Positions 1 to 9,300 of a stretch of DNA of 64,000 bases are shown here, one piece after another. Under the pieces are notes generated by a model. It saw only the letters and a program-made list of their open reading frames with translations. It made no database searches and was not told where the DNA came from. Each line of letters opens with the position of its first letter. The stretch's first letter is position 1. The position numbers and the translations under genes were made by a program. Location: contig CAWDPQ010000016.1 in NCBI GenBank assembly GCA_963804245.1, positions 124,001-188,000 on the forward strand. Reading direction: 5' to 3'. The DNA comes from CAWDPQ01 sp963804245 (GTDB lineage Bacteria > Acidobacteriota > Vicinamibacteria > Vicinamibacterales > 2-12-FULL-66-21).

Positions 1-533
1 CGATTGGGATGGCTATGGCACTCCATGCCACGTCAGCAACCTCACAAAGTGTGGCAACTACGACAGCTCAGCCGTCCAAAAACGATAAGAAGAACGTCAC
101 AGTTACTGGTTGTGTCGTGAAGGGGGACGGCGGCTACGTTTTGACGAACGTTGCCCAAGAGACAGCCGCTGCTGCGGTCGCAGCCGGTACGCCGAGCTCA
201 CCTCAGCCTGCGGGGACCGTCATGCCGGGCCGGGTGCTCTACTGGCTGGACGATGATGACGACCTGAAGGATCACGCCGGACAAAAGGTCGAGGTGCGCG
301 GCGAGCTGGAAAGCGACATCGGCACCGGCAAGATCTCCGCGGAGCGCGAAGGCGGACTCGTCGAACTGGAGTTCAAAGTCCCCGGCGAGAGGAAGGTTAC
401 GGTGATGGTGCCGAACGTGCCTCCGACGATCGGAACCAGCGGTGCCGTCGGCGACAAGGAACGCGACATCGCCTACATCGTGCGCAAGATCGACGTGGAC
501 TCGGTCAAGACGCTCATGTCGACGTGTCAGTAG
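1..533 (+). CDS. Secreted hypothetical protein, 5' end probably outside window
   Basis: The reading frame is open to the window edge; the first ATG is at 9 but codons upstream are also open, so the true start and most of a signal peptide may lie outside. The visible part has a Ser/Thr/Ala-rich N-terminus, then a TGCVVKGDGGYVLTNV segment near residue 33. This TGC...GY.LTN pattern recurs in small exported proteins of Acidobacteriota. A cluster of five aspartates follows (residues 76-80), then a beta-rich C-terminal half. No enzymatic motif is visible. Function unknown; an exported, small beta-barrel-like fold is an inference. It converges on the nucleotidase gene across a strong hairpin at 541-568. 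Confidence 0.6.
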   Translation, partial: IGMAMALHATSATSQSVATTTAQPSKNDKKNVTVTGCVVKGDGGYVLTNVAQETAAAAVAAGTPSSPQPAGTVMPGRVLYWLDDDDDLKDHAGQKVEVRGELESDIGTGKISAEREGGLVELEFKVPGERKVTVMVPNVPPTIGTSGAVGDKERDIAYIVRKIDVDSVKTLMSTCQ

Positions 534-540
534 CAATCGT

Positions 541-568
541 GTAGGCCCGCCCTTTAGGGCGGGCCTAC
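541..568. terminator. Bidirectional hairpin between convergent genes
   Basis: A perfect inverted repeat with arms GTAGGCCCGCCC and GGGCGGGCCTAC and a 4-nt loop lies 7 nt after the stop of the secreted protein. It contains the last bases and the stop codon (567-565) of the minus-strand nucleotidase. There is no clear T-run, so it may act as a GC-rich terminator or mRNA-stabilising stem for both genes. Confidence 0.6.
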
Positions 569-1290
569 TGCCACCCAACCAATGCGGCCAATCGTTCCAG
601 GAGTGCGGGCTGCGAGGTTGCGGCGGTGGCCTTGTCGAGGATGTCGAGACATGACGACAGCGTCGGGGTGACGGCGATGCCGAGCGCCCGCGCGCTCTTC
701 AGGGCGACCTCGTCGCTGTCAGGCACGATGAGGAGCGGCCTGGTCGCGGAATCCGCGCGCACGTCGATGCAGTTGTGTGGATTGTCATCGACGTGATACG
801 AGAGCCGCAGCGCGGCCGAAACGACTCCGCGGGATCCGGTGATGACGAGCACACTTGGAAAGTCGAAGCCCTGCTCCACGAGCCAGCGCTGCGTCTGCCG
901 CTGAACGGTGTCGCCGGCTGTCGCCGGTCGCTGCGTAATGAAGAAAACCTCCCAGCGGTGTCGCAGCATCAGTTGATGTATCCGGCGGACACCATCGTCT
1001 TCAATCGGGGCAAGCGTGGCCCAGAAATCCCGGGTCTGTTTGATTTCCTTCCAGATCAAGTCGCGACGGCGTCGCATCTCGTGAGGTTGGTGAGATTCGG
1101 CCGGCGTTTCTCCCGGACGGTCGACCGCTTCGCGAGACCTCGTTTCGCGATGCTCCTGCGCCCGATCCTCCGACTCCGGTTGATCCGCCCGACCGGGACG
1201 TCCGCCGAACAGTCGCTGCTCCACGGTCCGATATCCGGCCGCAAAATCTGCAACCACGCCGTCCACGTCGAACCCGATGCGTATGGACAT
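565..1290 (-). CDS. HAD-superfamily 5'(3')-deoxyribonucleotidase-like hydrolase
   Basis: The N-terminus has HAD motif I, FDVDGVVADF, with the nucleophile/acid pair D8 and D10. FITQRPA near residue 117 fits motif II, and HVDDNPHN near 166 fits the acidic motif. This layout matches the NT5C-type nucleotidases. Residues 28-75 form a very charged Arg/Glu-rich insertion in the cap region, which is unusual. The ATG at 1290 lies 9 nt after the reconstructed stop of the upstream lipoprotein gene with AAGG in between, so the two are probably co-transcribed. Substrate (dNMP versus other phosphate ester) cannot be told from sequence. Confidence 0.75.
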   Translation of the reverse strand: MSIRIGFDVDGVVADFAAGYRTVEQRLFGGRPGRADQPESEDRAQEHRETRSREAVDRPGETPAESHQPHEMRRRRDLIWKEIKQTRDFWATLAPIEDDGVRRIHQLMLRHRWEVFFITQRPATAGDTVQRQTQRWLVEQGFDFPSVLVITGSRGVVSAALRLSYHVDDNPHNCIDVRADSATRPLLIVPDSDEVALKSARALGIAVTPTLSSCLDILDKATAATSQPALLERLAALVGWQ

Positions 1291-1299
1291 CGACCTTGA

Positions 1300-1955
1300 T
1301 CACTTGACTTCTACTCGCTTCGTCAACTTACCCGCCGCGTCAGGCTCGCTCTCGATCAGCACGAGCGCGCCTTCCTGATACGTGAGTCGACGATCGACCG
1401 GCCGTCGCCGTTCTCATCGAAGGAAGCCGTCTGCAGCCGGCCGGCGGAATACTTTTCCCACCGGTCCGCACGACCGTCGCCATTGCTGTCTTCCTCCACA
1501 GCGACGAGTGACTGCGCGCTGTCCGGTCCGGCTCCAGGCGTTGCCGGGTCGTATGTTTCCCATCGATCGATCTTCTTTTCGTCGCCGACCGACGAGACGA
1601 GCACGCGCGAGATCCGACCGTCAGGCGAAGGCTCCGCCCAGGCGTCCGGCTTCCCGTCATCGCGCCGCGAGAAGCCGACCTTTACCAGCTGGCCGCCGCC
1701 GTCGTCGTACTCCCAGCGGTCCATTCGGCCATCCTCGTTGCGATCCATCCGCGAGCGCAACGCTCGATTGCCGTCCATTTCAGTCCAGGTGTCGATGCGA
1801 CCGTTGCCGTTCGCATCCGACGTCAGTTCCTTGAGGCGTCCGGTGCGCTCGTCATACGTCGCCTTGGTCGTGGCTTTCAGCCGCTCGCGATTGGGATCCG
1901 AGCAGCCGGAAGAACAGATGACCACGGTAATGACAGCCACGCCCACGTCTCGCAA
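1300..1955 (-). pseudogene. EF-hand-repeat lipoprotein, single-base frameshift near 1397-1401
   Basis: The N-terminus is a lipoprotein signal (VVICSSGC lipobox, Cys18). The body holds at least four calcium-loop-like repeats of the form D.NGDGR.DRWE (for example DANGNGRIDTW, DRNEDGRMDRW, DSNGDGRADRW). As read, the frame goes into junk after DENGDGR and stops at 1356. Restoring one base gives D.GR.DRRLTYQEGALVLIES and a clean stop at 1300-1302, just before the nucleotidase start. I therefore annotate 1300-1955 as one gene broken by a 1-nt deletion. Likely an exported, Ca2+-binding outer-membrane or periplasmic lipoprotein; partner unknown. Confidence 0.7.
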
Positions 1956-1990
1956 TCGATGACGGGCCGTGGCGGCTGTTACCGGAGCGG

Positions 1991-3373
1991 TCAGGCCTGT
2001 TCTCCTCGCGTCTTGCCGACCTCCTCGTAAAGATACGCGGACGCTATGACGCCTCCGTGAAAATTGCCGAGGTCCAGCTTTTCGTTCGGCGCGTGAGCAT
2101 TCTCGTCCGGCAGACCGACCCCGAAGAGCACCGAGGGAAGACCGAGAATCTCCTGGAAGGTTGCGACGACGGGAATCGATCCGCCCTCACGGTTGAACAC
2201 CGGCGTCTTGCCGAAACCCCTCTCAATCGCGCGCGCCGCCGCCTGCACGTAGGGGTTGTGAAAGTCGGTCATCCACGGCTTGCCGCCGTGCATGCGCGTC
2301 ACTTTGAGCTCGACCGTCTTCGGCGCCACTTTGTTCACGTGCGCCTCGAACAGCTTGGCAATCTTGTCCGGGTCCTGATCCGGCACCAGTCGCATGCTGA
2401 CTTTGGCCATGGCGACGGCGGGGATCACGGTTTTTGCGCCTTCGCCGGTGAATCCCGACAGCAGGCCATTGACCTCGAACGTGGGTCGGGCCCAGACACG
2501 TTCGAGCGTGGAGTAGCCCGGCTCGCCGAGCAGTTTCGGCGCGCCGAGCTCTTTCCGGTATCGCGTCTCGTTGAACGGGAGCTTCTTGAACTCGGCGCGT
2601 TCCTCATCGCTCAGCGGCCGCACGTCGTCGTAGAAGCCCGGGATCTTGATGCGCCCCGACTTGTCTTTCATCTGCGCCAGGATCTGGCTGAGGACGGTCG
2701 CCGGATTTGCCACCGCTCCGCCAAACGATCCGGAGTGCAGGTCGCTCTTCGTGCCACGAAGATCGAGCTGGTAGTAGATCAGTCCGCGCAGCCCATAACA
2801 AATCGATGGGATGCCGCGGTCGAACATCGGGGAATCGGAAATCACGACGACGTCGGCGGCCAGGTCGTCCTTGTGATCCTTGACGAAGTTGTCCAGATTC
2901 TCGGAGCCGACTTCCTCTTCACCCTCGAGGATGATACGCATGTTGACGGGCAAACGGCCATTCTGCTTCAGGTGCGCTTCGATGGCCTTGAAGTGCATGA
3001 AGACCTGACCCTTGTCGTCAGCGGATCCGCGCGCGTAGATTTCGCCGTCCCTGACGGTCGCCTCGAACGGTGGCGATTCCCAGAGTTCGAGGGGATCCAC
3101 GGGCTGGACGTCGTAGTGGCCGTAGAAAAGAATCGTTGGTGCCCCGTCGGCGCCGAGCCAGTCGCCGTAGACGACGGGATTACCCGGCGTTTCGATCAAA
3201 CGAACGTTCTGCAAGCCGATTCGGCGCATCTCTTCGACGGTCCACTCCGCGCAGCGGCGAACGTCTGCTTGATGCTGCGGGAGCGCGCTGATGCTGGGGA
3301 TGGCCAGGTACTCCTTCAGCTCGTCGACGTACCGGTCGCGGTGCGTGTTGATGAAATCGATCACTTTATCCAT
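1991..3373 (-). CDS. M20-family zinc dipeptidase/carboxypeptidase
   Basis: 461 aa if started at ATG 3373 (MDKVIDFINTH), the natural M20 N-terminus; an in-frame upstream extension to 3451 looks non-coding. Metal-binding residues are visible: FYGHYDVQP (H86, D88), ARGSADDKG (bridging Asp), EGEEEVGS (catalytic Glu pair) and a C-terminal GSIPVV plus late His. The dimerisation (lid) domain lies in roughly residues 190-350. Family members hydrolyse di- or tripeptides in the cytoplasm. A TACAAT box sits 9 nt upstream of the ATG and there is no Shine-Dalgarno, consistent with a very short leader. No signal peptide. Confidence 0.88.
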   Translation of the reverse strand: MDKVIDFINTHRDRYVDELKEYLAIPSISALPQHQADVRRCAEWTVEEMRRIGLQNVRLIETPGNPVVYGDWLGADGAPTILFYGHYDVQPVDPLELWESPPFEATVRDGEIYARGSADDKGQVFMHFKAIEAHLKQNGRLPVNMRIILEGEEEVGSENLDNFVKDHKDDLAADVVVISDSPMFDRGIPSICYGLRGLIYYQLDLRGTKSDLHSGSFGGAVANPATVLSQILAQMKDKSGRIKIPGFYDDVRPLSDEERAEFKKLPFNETRYRKELGAPKLLGEPGYSTLERVWARPTFEVNGLLSGFTGEGAKTVIPAVAMAKVSMRLVPDQDPDKIAKLFEAHVNKVAPKTVELKVTRMHGGKPWMTDFHNPYVQAAARAIERGFGKTPVFNREGGSIPVVATFQEILGLPSVLFGVGLPDENAHAPNEKLDLGNFHGGVIASAYLYEEVGKTRGEQA

Positions 3374-3382
3374 GAGAACTAG

Positions 3383-3388
3383 ATTGTA
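3383..3388 (-). promoter_or_regulatory. -10 box TACAAT, near-leaderless promoter of the M20 peptidase
   Basis: On the minus strand GCTACAATC lies 9 nt before the ATG at 3373. The same GCTACAAT string precedes several other starts in this window at similar short distance, which supports it as a promoter. Confidence 0.5.
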
Positions 3389-3470
3389 GCTGCCAAGTTG
3401 CGACAACAGCCAGCCACGCTTACGACGCTCCATGGCGCGTCCGCGTTGCAAGGATGGGCTAGCTCTTGAA

Positions 3471-4316
3471 TCACTTCCGTCCGGGCACTTCTATTGGCAA
3501 CTCTTCGCGATCGCCCCATTCCTTCCATGAGCCGATGTAGTTGCGAACGTTGTAGCCGAGCAGACGCAGCGCCAAATAGGAGTGCGCGGCGCGATAGCCC
3601 CCCTGGCAGTACGTGATGACGGGCCGGTCCGGCGCCACTCCGGCTTCCTCGTACATCGCACGCAACTCGCGCACAGGTTTGAAATGGCCAGTAGGGGTCA
3701 GGTTCCGGGTCCACTCGATGTGCACGGCACCAGGCACGCGACCGCCACGTTTGGCACGGACCAGGGTTCCGCAGAATTCCTCATCGCTGCGCGTATCGAG
3801 GATCACCGTGTCCGCACGTCCAATCGCCGCTCGGACATCGCGCCAGGTGGCAATAGTGCGCTCTTCGCGCGTTCCGGTCCACTCGGTGGTTTGAGCGGGC
3901 CGCGCATCCTGCGTCACGGGAAGACCTTCCCGGGTCCACGCATTGAACCCACCGTCGAGCACACGGACGGACGGATGACCGAAGTACTCGAAGAACCAGA
4001 ACGCCCGGGCCGCACGGATTCCGGACTGGTCGTCGTAGACGACAACGGGCGTTGATGCCTTGACGCCGTGTACAGCGAGCACGTGCTCGATCATCCACGC
4101 GAACGCTTTGAGGGGAGCCGGATCGGTATCGATGAGACTCACACCCCAAAGGTCGAGGTGGAGTGCACCGGGAAGATGACCTGCGCTATACGCATCCGGC
4201 GGCCGCAAATCGAGCACGAGGAGATCGTCGGGGCCGGCTTCATTCAGTTCTCGGGCAAGCGCAGGAGGAGACACGAGCAGATGGGCATTCGGGTAGTCGT
4301 TCTGCGTTTCAGGCAT
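3471..4316 (-). CDS. sseA: Two-domain rhodanese, sulfurtransferase
   Basis: 281 aa with tandem rhodanese domains (about 15-130 and 155-275). The C-terminal domain has the active loop YCQGGYRAA with Cys237; the N-terminal domain has VVYDDQSGIRAAR, with Asp where the Cys would be, so only the second domain is catalytic, as is normal for this family. Family members move sulfane sulfur from thiosulfate or 3-mercaptopyruvate to cyanide or thiols. The loop CQGGYR is closer to thiosulfate sulfurtransferases than to the CG(S/T)G loop of mercaptopyruvate enzymes. No signal peptide, so cytoplasmic. Starts at ATG 4316. Confidence 0.88.
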   Translation of the reverse strand: MPETQNDYPNAHLLVSPPALARELNEAGPDDLLVLDLRPPDAYSAGHLPGALHLDLWGVSLIDTDPAPLKAFAWMIEHVLAVHGVKASTPVVVYDDQSGIRAARAFWFFEYFGHPSVRVLDGGFNAWTREGLPVTQDARPAQTTEWTGTREERTIATWRDVRAAIGRADTVILDTRSDEEFCGTLVRAKRGGRVPGAVHIEWTRNLTPTGHFKPVRELRAMYEEAGVAPDRPVITYCQGGYRAAHSYLALRLLGYNVRNYIGSWKEWGDREELPIEVPGRK

Positions 4317-4352
4317 TTCTCTTAGCCTGAACCGCTTCGTCCGCCGCGCGAG

Positions 4353-4380
4353 TTGACCGGGATGGCCTTTGTGCTACAAA
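4353..4380 (+). promoter_or_regulatory. Sigma-70-type promoter for the membrane protein/regulator pair
   Basis: TTGACC at 4353-4358, 16-bp spacer, TACAAA at 4375-4380 within GCTACAAA, and ATG at 4393. The leader would be about 6 nt or less. Confidence 0.55.
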
Positions 4381-4392
4381 GTATAACCACGA

Positions 4393-5016
4393 ATGGACGT
4401 CAGCCGTGCCCTGAGCCAGATTGCGGAGATCCATCAGCAGATTGCCAAAGGCGAGCTGTATCGCGGGTACCGCCCACTTCCCGTCGCCGCCTCCGGCCTG
4501 ATCGGAATCGCGGCCGCATCGCTGCAGCCGCGCGATCTGCCGGTCCGCGACCCGGTTGCGTTCGTCTGGTATTGGTGTGCGGTCGCCGGCCTGGCGGGAC
4601 TCGTCGGCGCCAGCGAGATTGCCTACAACTACGTGAGGGAGGACGACGCGGACCGCCGCCGGACGCGGCGCGTGGTCGGTCAGTTCCTGCCGAGCATGGT
4701 TGGAGCCGCTGCCATCACCGCGAGCTTCGTCCACCTCAGTGACACCCTGATACCGCTGCTGCCCGGGCTGTGGGCCATCTGTTTCGGTATCGGCGTGTTT
4801 GCCTCGCGCCCGTACCTGCCACGGGCGAGCGGGTTCGTGGCGCTGTTCTACTACGCGGCTGGAATCGCGCTCTTGTGGCAGGCGCGCGGGCCCGGGAGCC
4901 TTCACGGGTGGTGGATTGGGGCGACCTTCGGTATCGGGCAGTTGCTCGCAGCGCTTGTTCTCTACTGGCACGTCGAGCGGCGCGAAGAGCTTCCTGAATT
5001 CGAGCAACGATCATGA
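4393..5016 (+). CDS. Multi-pass membrane protein of unknown function
   Basis: 207 aa with a soluble N-terminal helix (MDVSRALSQIAEIHQQIAKG) and about five hydrophobic helices (roughly 32-46, 60-76, 103-120, 124-137, 147-162, 172-190). It ends in a charged tail. No catalytic motif. Its stop overlaps the start of the winged-helix regulator gene by 4 nt (ATGA), so the two are translationally coupled. Such membrane protein/regulator pairs are common in Acidobacteriota; a role as the regulator's target or sensor is only an inference. Confidence 0.72.
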   Translation: MDVSRALSQIAEIHQQIAKGELYRGYRPLPVAASGLIGIAAASLQPRDLPVRDPVAFVWYWCAVAGLAGLVGASEIAYNYVREDDADRRRTRRVVGQFLPSMVGAAAITASFVHLSDTLIPLLPGLWAICFGIGVFASRPYLPRASGFVALFYYAAGIALLWQARGPGSLHGWWIGATFGIGQLLAALVLYWHVERREELPEFEQRS

Positions 5017-5414
5017 CGAAACGAAAGAAAAACGACGAACGCGGTCAACCCGGACGCTTCGCCTACGACGGTCTCGATCGCGTCCTGCACGAGAAGGCCC
5101 GTCTCGGCATCATGACCTCGCTCGTGACGCGTCCGGAAGGACTGCTGTTCGGCGAATTGAAACGGCTCTGCGCCCTGACCGACGGAAACCTGAGCCGTCA
5201 CCTCGACGTGCTGCACGAAGCGGGGCTCGTCGAATTGTGGAAAGGCTTCGAGAACCGGCGTCCGCAAACGCTCTGCCGGCTTTCAACGGAAGGTCGTCAG
5301 CGTTTCCTGGCGTATCTCGAGGAGCTCGAGCACGTCATCCGCGACGCGATGCCGAAGGCCGCACGGCGCAGCGAGAAGGTGCCGGAACTGCCTCCAGGCT
5401 GGCAACCGGCCTGA
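5013..5414 (+). CDS. Winged-helix transcriptional regulator (ArsR/MarR-like fold)
   Basis: 133 aa. After a basic N-terminus (MTKRKKNDERG), residues 20-105 fit a dimeric winged helix: LDRVLHEKARLGIMTSLV, then FGELKRLCALTDGNLSRHLDVLHEAGLVEL as the recognition helix, and a wing with NRRPQTLCRLSTEGRQRF. This resembles the HTH_27 winged-helix group that regulates membrane proteins. No metal-binding Cys/His cluster. Coupled to the upstream membrane protein gene by ATGA overlap. Confidence 0.8.
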   Translation: MTKRKKNDERGQPGRFAYDGLDRVLHEKARLGIMTSLVTRPEGLLFGELKRLCALTDGNLSRHLDVLHEAGLVELWKGFENRRPQTLCRLSTEGRQRFLAYLEELEHVIRDAMPKAARRSEKVPELPPGWQPA

Positions 5415-5451
5415 AGAAGGAAGATGGAAGAAGGAAGATGGAAGAAGGAAG
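5413..5451 (+). repeat. Short purine-rich tandem repeat (GAAGAAGGAAGATG-like, three copies)
   Basis: Just after the regulator stop, the purine unit GAAGAAGGAAGATG occurs three times head to tail, the last copy running into the dispersed repeat. Similar purine/pyrimidine-rich simple repeats sit in other intergenic gaps of the window. Confidence 0.7.
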
Positions 5452-5520
5452 AGCGCCTGCGGCCCGAGCGAGGCGCGAAGCCGCCGAGCGAGAGCGCTTG
5501 GGGGTGGGGCTCCAAGCGCA
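5440..5520 (+). repeat. Dispersed GC-rich hairpin repeat, copy A
   Basis: About 80 bp beginning GAAGAAGGAAGAGCGCCTGC and ending in a stem GCGCTTGG...CCAAGCGC. Closely matching copies lie at 45740-45841 (same strand) and 46134-46231 (opposite strand). It follows a plus-strand gene and faces a convergent minus-strand gene. It could act as a transcription end or as a REP-like element. Confidence 0.75.
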
Positions 5521-5552
5521 CTAAGAGAAGAAAGGCACCAGCGGCCCTACTC

Positions 5553-6305
5553 CTAGACAACTCGCCAGTTATCCCCCTCTAACACCACACGCCCTTCGTC
5601 CAGAAGCTTTTTCAGGTGCGCGAGCGCGCTGTCTTCGGCCGCCGGGAGCAGCGCTGGCGGCAGGAAGGCGTAGACCACGCGCACGATCTCGGCCGGTGTG
5701 GCGCGGCCGTCCCGCAGCGCCGCCAGAATCTGCGCGTCTCGCGTCTCACGATGGGCGACGTACTCCGCGATCAGCTTTTCCGGTGACTCGATTGCCGGGC
5801 CGTGCCCGGGCCACAAACGACGCGGCTCGAGATCACGAATACGCGCCAGCGATCGCAGGTAAGCACGAAGATCGCCGCCGCGGCTGCCGGGGACCACGAC
5901 CGTTCCACCCATCCGCACGAGATCGCCGGAAAACACCTCACGCCGCTCTTCGTCGAAGAAAGCGTAGTGGTCTGGCGCGTGGCCGGGCGTGTAGAGCGCG
6001 GTCAGCATTCGATCCCCGGCGGCGATCCTGTCGCCGTCCGTGAACGGCTGCGTCGCCGGGCGAACGACGGTCTCCGGCCAGCGCTCCAGAACGGCGGGAA
6101 CTCCCGACGCGTGATCGCTGTGCGAGTGCGTGAGGAGGACGAGCGCGAGTGGGCGGCCGGACAGCCCGGCGGCGATCGATTCGAGGTGCGCGGGATTGCC
6201 GACGCCCGCATCGATGAGCGCGGCATTCGTGCCAGGCAGCAGGTAGGTGTTGGTACCGGTCGGCCCCGTCCACATCGACGGGTTGCCAGCACGCAGGACA
6301 ATCAC
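5553..6305 (-). CDS. Metallo-beta-lactamase-fold hydrolase, LACTB2-like
   Basis: 250 aa. The metal site THSHSDHASG gives H60, H62, D64 and H65. FSGDLV and LWPGHGP supply the later Asp and His ligands. The C-terminal 70 residues (about 180-250) look like the winged-helix tail of the LACTB2/glyoxalase-II-like group (DGRATPAEIVRVVYAF...AHLKKLLDEGRV). Family members hydrolyse thioesters, or in some cases RNA. Starts at ATG 6305 next to the stop of the RND fusion gene (6306), so it is probably the last gene of that operon. Confidence 0.8.
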   Translation of the reverse strand: MIVLRAGNPSMWTGPTGTNTYLLPGTNAALIDAGVGNPAHLESIAAGLSGRPLALVLLTHSHSDHASGVPAVLERWPETVVRPATQPFTDGDRIAAGDRMLTALYTPGHAPDHYAFFDEERREVFSGDLVRMGGTVVVPGSRGGDLRAYLRSLARIRDLEPRRLWPGHGPAIESPEKLIAEYVAHRETRDAQILAALRDGRATPAEIVRVVYAFLPPALLPAAEDSALAHLKKLLDEGRVVLEGDNWRVV

Positions 6306-9300
6306 TCAGAAATAGTATTTCAGCCGCAGGTAAACGAAGTCACACTCGGCAAAACGGCCCGTGAAATCGTTCCCGTCACCCACGAACCATCCGCCGGAAC
6401 CCTCGACGGCGACGTTGTCACGCAGCGAGACCGTCGCAATGGCGCGCAGGAACGCCGATGACTCGGATGGTGTGACGACGCCAAATGTCCGAAGCGTGTA
6501 TCGCTCGCGGGCAAAGCTCCGGTCCGCGGCCGCGATGATGGAAAGGTCGCGGCGGCGGTCTTCGCCGGTCGCGCCCGGCGACTCGAACGACTCGTGGTGC
6601 AGGAGCAGCGTCGCGCTCAAACGGTAGTCCCCTGCCTTGCGATCGACGCCCAATCCGGCGTCGACGGACGACCCGCTAACGACTCGTGGATCAGAAAGCT
6701 GAAAGTTGTCATCCACGAATGCGGCAATCTCTCCTCGCAGTCCCCATGCGCCGCGCACGGTCTCGAAGTCACCGCCGATCATCGTGAAGCGGGGGAACGT
6801 GCGAACGAGGGTCAAAGGTCCACCGGAGAATGGCGGGGCGACGTTTGCGAGCTGGACGAGTCCGATTGGCTCGAAGCCGCGATATCCTGCGATGCTCCAG
6901 TCGACGCGGCCCGCGGTTCCGCTCAGGCGCAATCCTCCCTGCGCATTGCCGGCTGTAATCGGCGGTTCGTCATCGACGAAAACCACCGGCAGCGTCGGAC
7001 AGCCGATCGCGAGGCACGTTCCGAGTCCGGCGGCGAGATCCGATGCGAGGTTGAAGGGCGACGTGTCCTCATCGAGCTGATCGAATCGTCCCTTTCTGAA
7101 AATTGGGACGTAGACCACTTCAATCGTCGCTCGATCGCCGAGAAAGAGCCGCCCCCGTAAGAGCGCCACCGGCATGCGCGCCTCGCTCCGGCCTTCGAAG
7201 AAGAAGCGCGACACGTCGAGCGGATTGATGACATCGGTCGGCTGCAGCTCGTCGAGGCGTCCCCAGACGACGCGACTGAATCCGACGAGTACGTCGGCCG
7301 TTTCACCACCGAGGTGAAGGCTGGCCTCCTGCACGCGAAAGATCGCGGTCGATTCGACCTGTTCGCCTGACGCGGTAGTCGACGGGCGGCGCGCGACGAG
7401 CCCCTCGACGAACCCTGACGCCGTGATCGTCAGCCGCTGCGACGGCTGCAGCTTTTCCTCGGCGAAGGCCCGGGCGCGCAGCTCGAGCGCGTCGGACCGG
7501 TTCGGCAGATAGTCGACGAACATCGAGATGTGTCCGGTGGGCAGCGGCTGTGCGCCCGCCGGCGCGCCAGACGCACAGATGAGGAGCACGAACGCTGCGG
7601 CCGCTGCAGCACCCTTTCGCCGAAGCAGCGCAGCCGGACCAAAGATCCGCGGTAGCAGCTTGATGGTGGCGGGGAGGATGAGGACTTCCGCCAGAAACGC
7701 AACCGCCATCGTGAGCGCCAGCAGACCGCCGAACCAGGCCGTCGGCTTGTATTCGGACAGGAGCAGCACGCCGTACCCGCAACTGTTGATGAGCGCCGTG
7801 GTCAGCGAGGCGCGGCCTTCGTGGGTCGTCGCAATCTCGATTGCCGAATCCGTGTCCGCGCCCGCGGCTATCTCATGTCGATACCGGTTGATGAAATGAA
7901 TCGTGTCGTCGTCGACCACGCCCAGAGCGATGCTGGCCACCATCACGGTGGCGATGTTCATGGAGATTCCGAGATAACCCATCACCCCGAGCACCGCGAC
8001 GACGGGAAGCACGTTGGGAACGATCGCGAGCAGTCCAAATCGAGCCGAGCGGAACACGACGAAGATGACGCCGAAGACCGTAAAGAAGGCTGCGGCAAAG
8101 CTGCTCATCTGCGACGCAACCAGGTAGTGATCGAGGGTGCTGAACAGACGGCCGGAGCCGGTGGTCATGACCGCGATGCCCGTGCCAGCGAACGCCTCTT
8201 TCGCCAACGCATCAGCGCGCTCGACCTCCTGCAACACCACGTCGGAGCTCATCGACTGCAGCTTGATGTTGATCTGCGCCCGTGAGTAGTCGCTCGCAAC
8301 CACTCGCTCCAGCTCGTGACGGCCTTCGCCGCCGAGAGCGAAGACGAAGAGCTCCTGAGAAATGGTGTCCGCCTCGGCCGGAATCACACTGGCGTCCGGC
8401 CGGCCATCATGCAGTTCCTTGTTGATGCGCTTGACGTAGTCGGCGACCGACGTCACCTTGCGCACCGACTGGAAGCCGCGAAGTTGATCGGACAGCCGAT
8501 CGAGCCGGCGCAGCGAATCCGGGCTGCGCAGCGATTCGGGAGGGCCCTCGAGCATGATCTGGAAGCTGTAGACACCGGCCAGCTCGCGATCGATGACGGC
8601 AGCCGACTCACTGAGCGGATGCGTCGAGCTGAAAAAGTTGATGTGGTTGGTGTCGACGCGGAGACGCAGGATACCGAGCGCGGTTATCAGTCCCACAACA
8701 AGAGATGCGGTCAGCACGAGACGCGGGCGGCGCGTCGACAGCAACGCGACACGGCGGAGCGGCGGGATCAGGAATCGCTCGTGGGGCGCAGGGCGATTCT
8801 CCGATTTGACCAGGCTGAGCAGCGTCGGCATCAGAATGAGCGAGATCACGAAATCCACCATGATGCCGACCGCTGAGCCGATGCCGAATGTGCGCACGGC
8901 GACAACTTCGCTCGTCGCCAGCGACAGCATTCCGAGAGCCGTCGTGGCACTGGCGCCGAGCAACGGCGCCAGAAGGTGCGTCACCGTCCGCTTGAACGCT
9001 ACTTCCACATCAACGCGCCGCCGTTCCTCATCCCAGTGCTGCATGATGTGCACGTCGTCGGCAATGGCGAGGACGACGATGAGCGGGACGATCATGCTGG
9101 AGAGAACGTTGTAGCTGAACCCCATCAACGAGTAGAGGCCCAGCGTCCAGAAGATGCTGGCGGCAATGGCAATGACCGACAGCACGGTTTTTCTCAGCGA
9201 TCGAAACGTGAGGTAGATGGCCAGAAGCGTCACGATCAGGATCGGCGGCGTGAAACGTCGCTGATTGTCGAGCGTGATCCGATTGTAGGTTTCGCTGATT

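Noticed and set aside
2057..3382. 441-aa plus-strand frame opposite the M20 peptidase
   Set aside because: Antisense shadow; the minus-strand protein has clear metal motifs.
3688..3697. GGGGTCAGG inside the rhodanese gene as another REP end
   Set aside because: Single, inexact and without a facing inverted copy.
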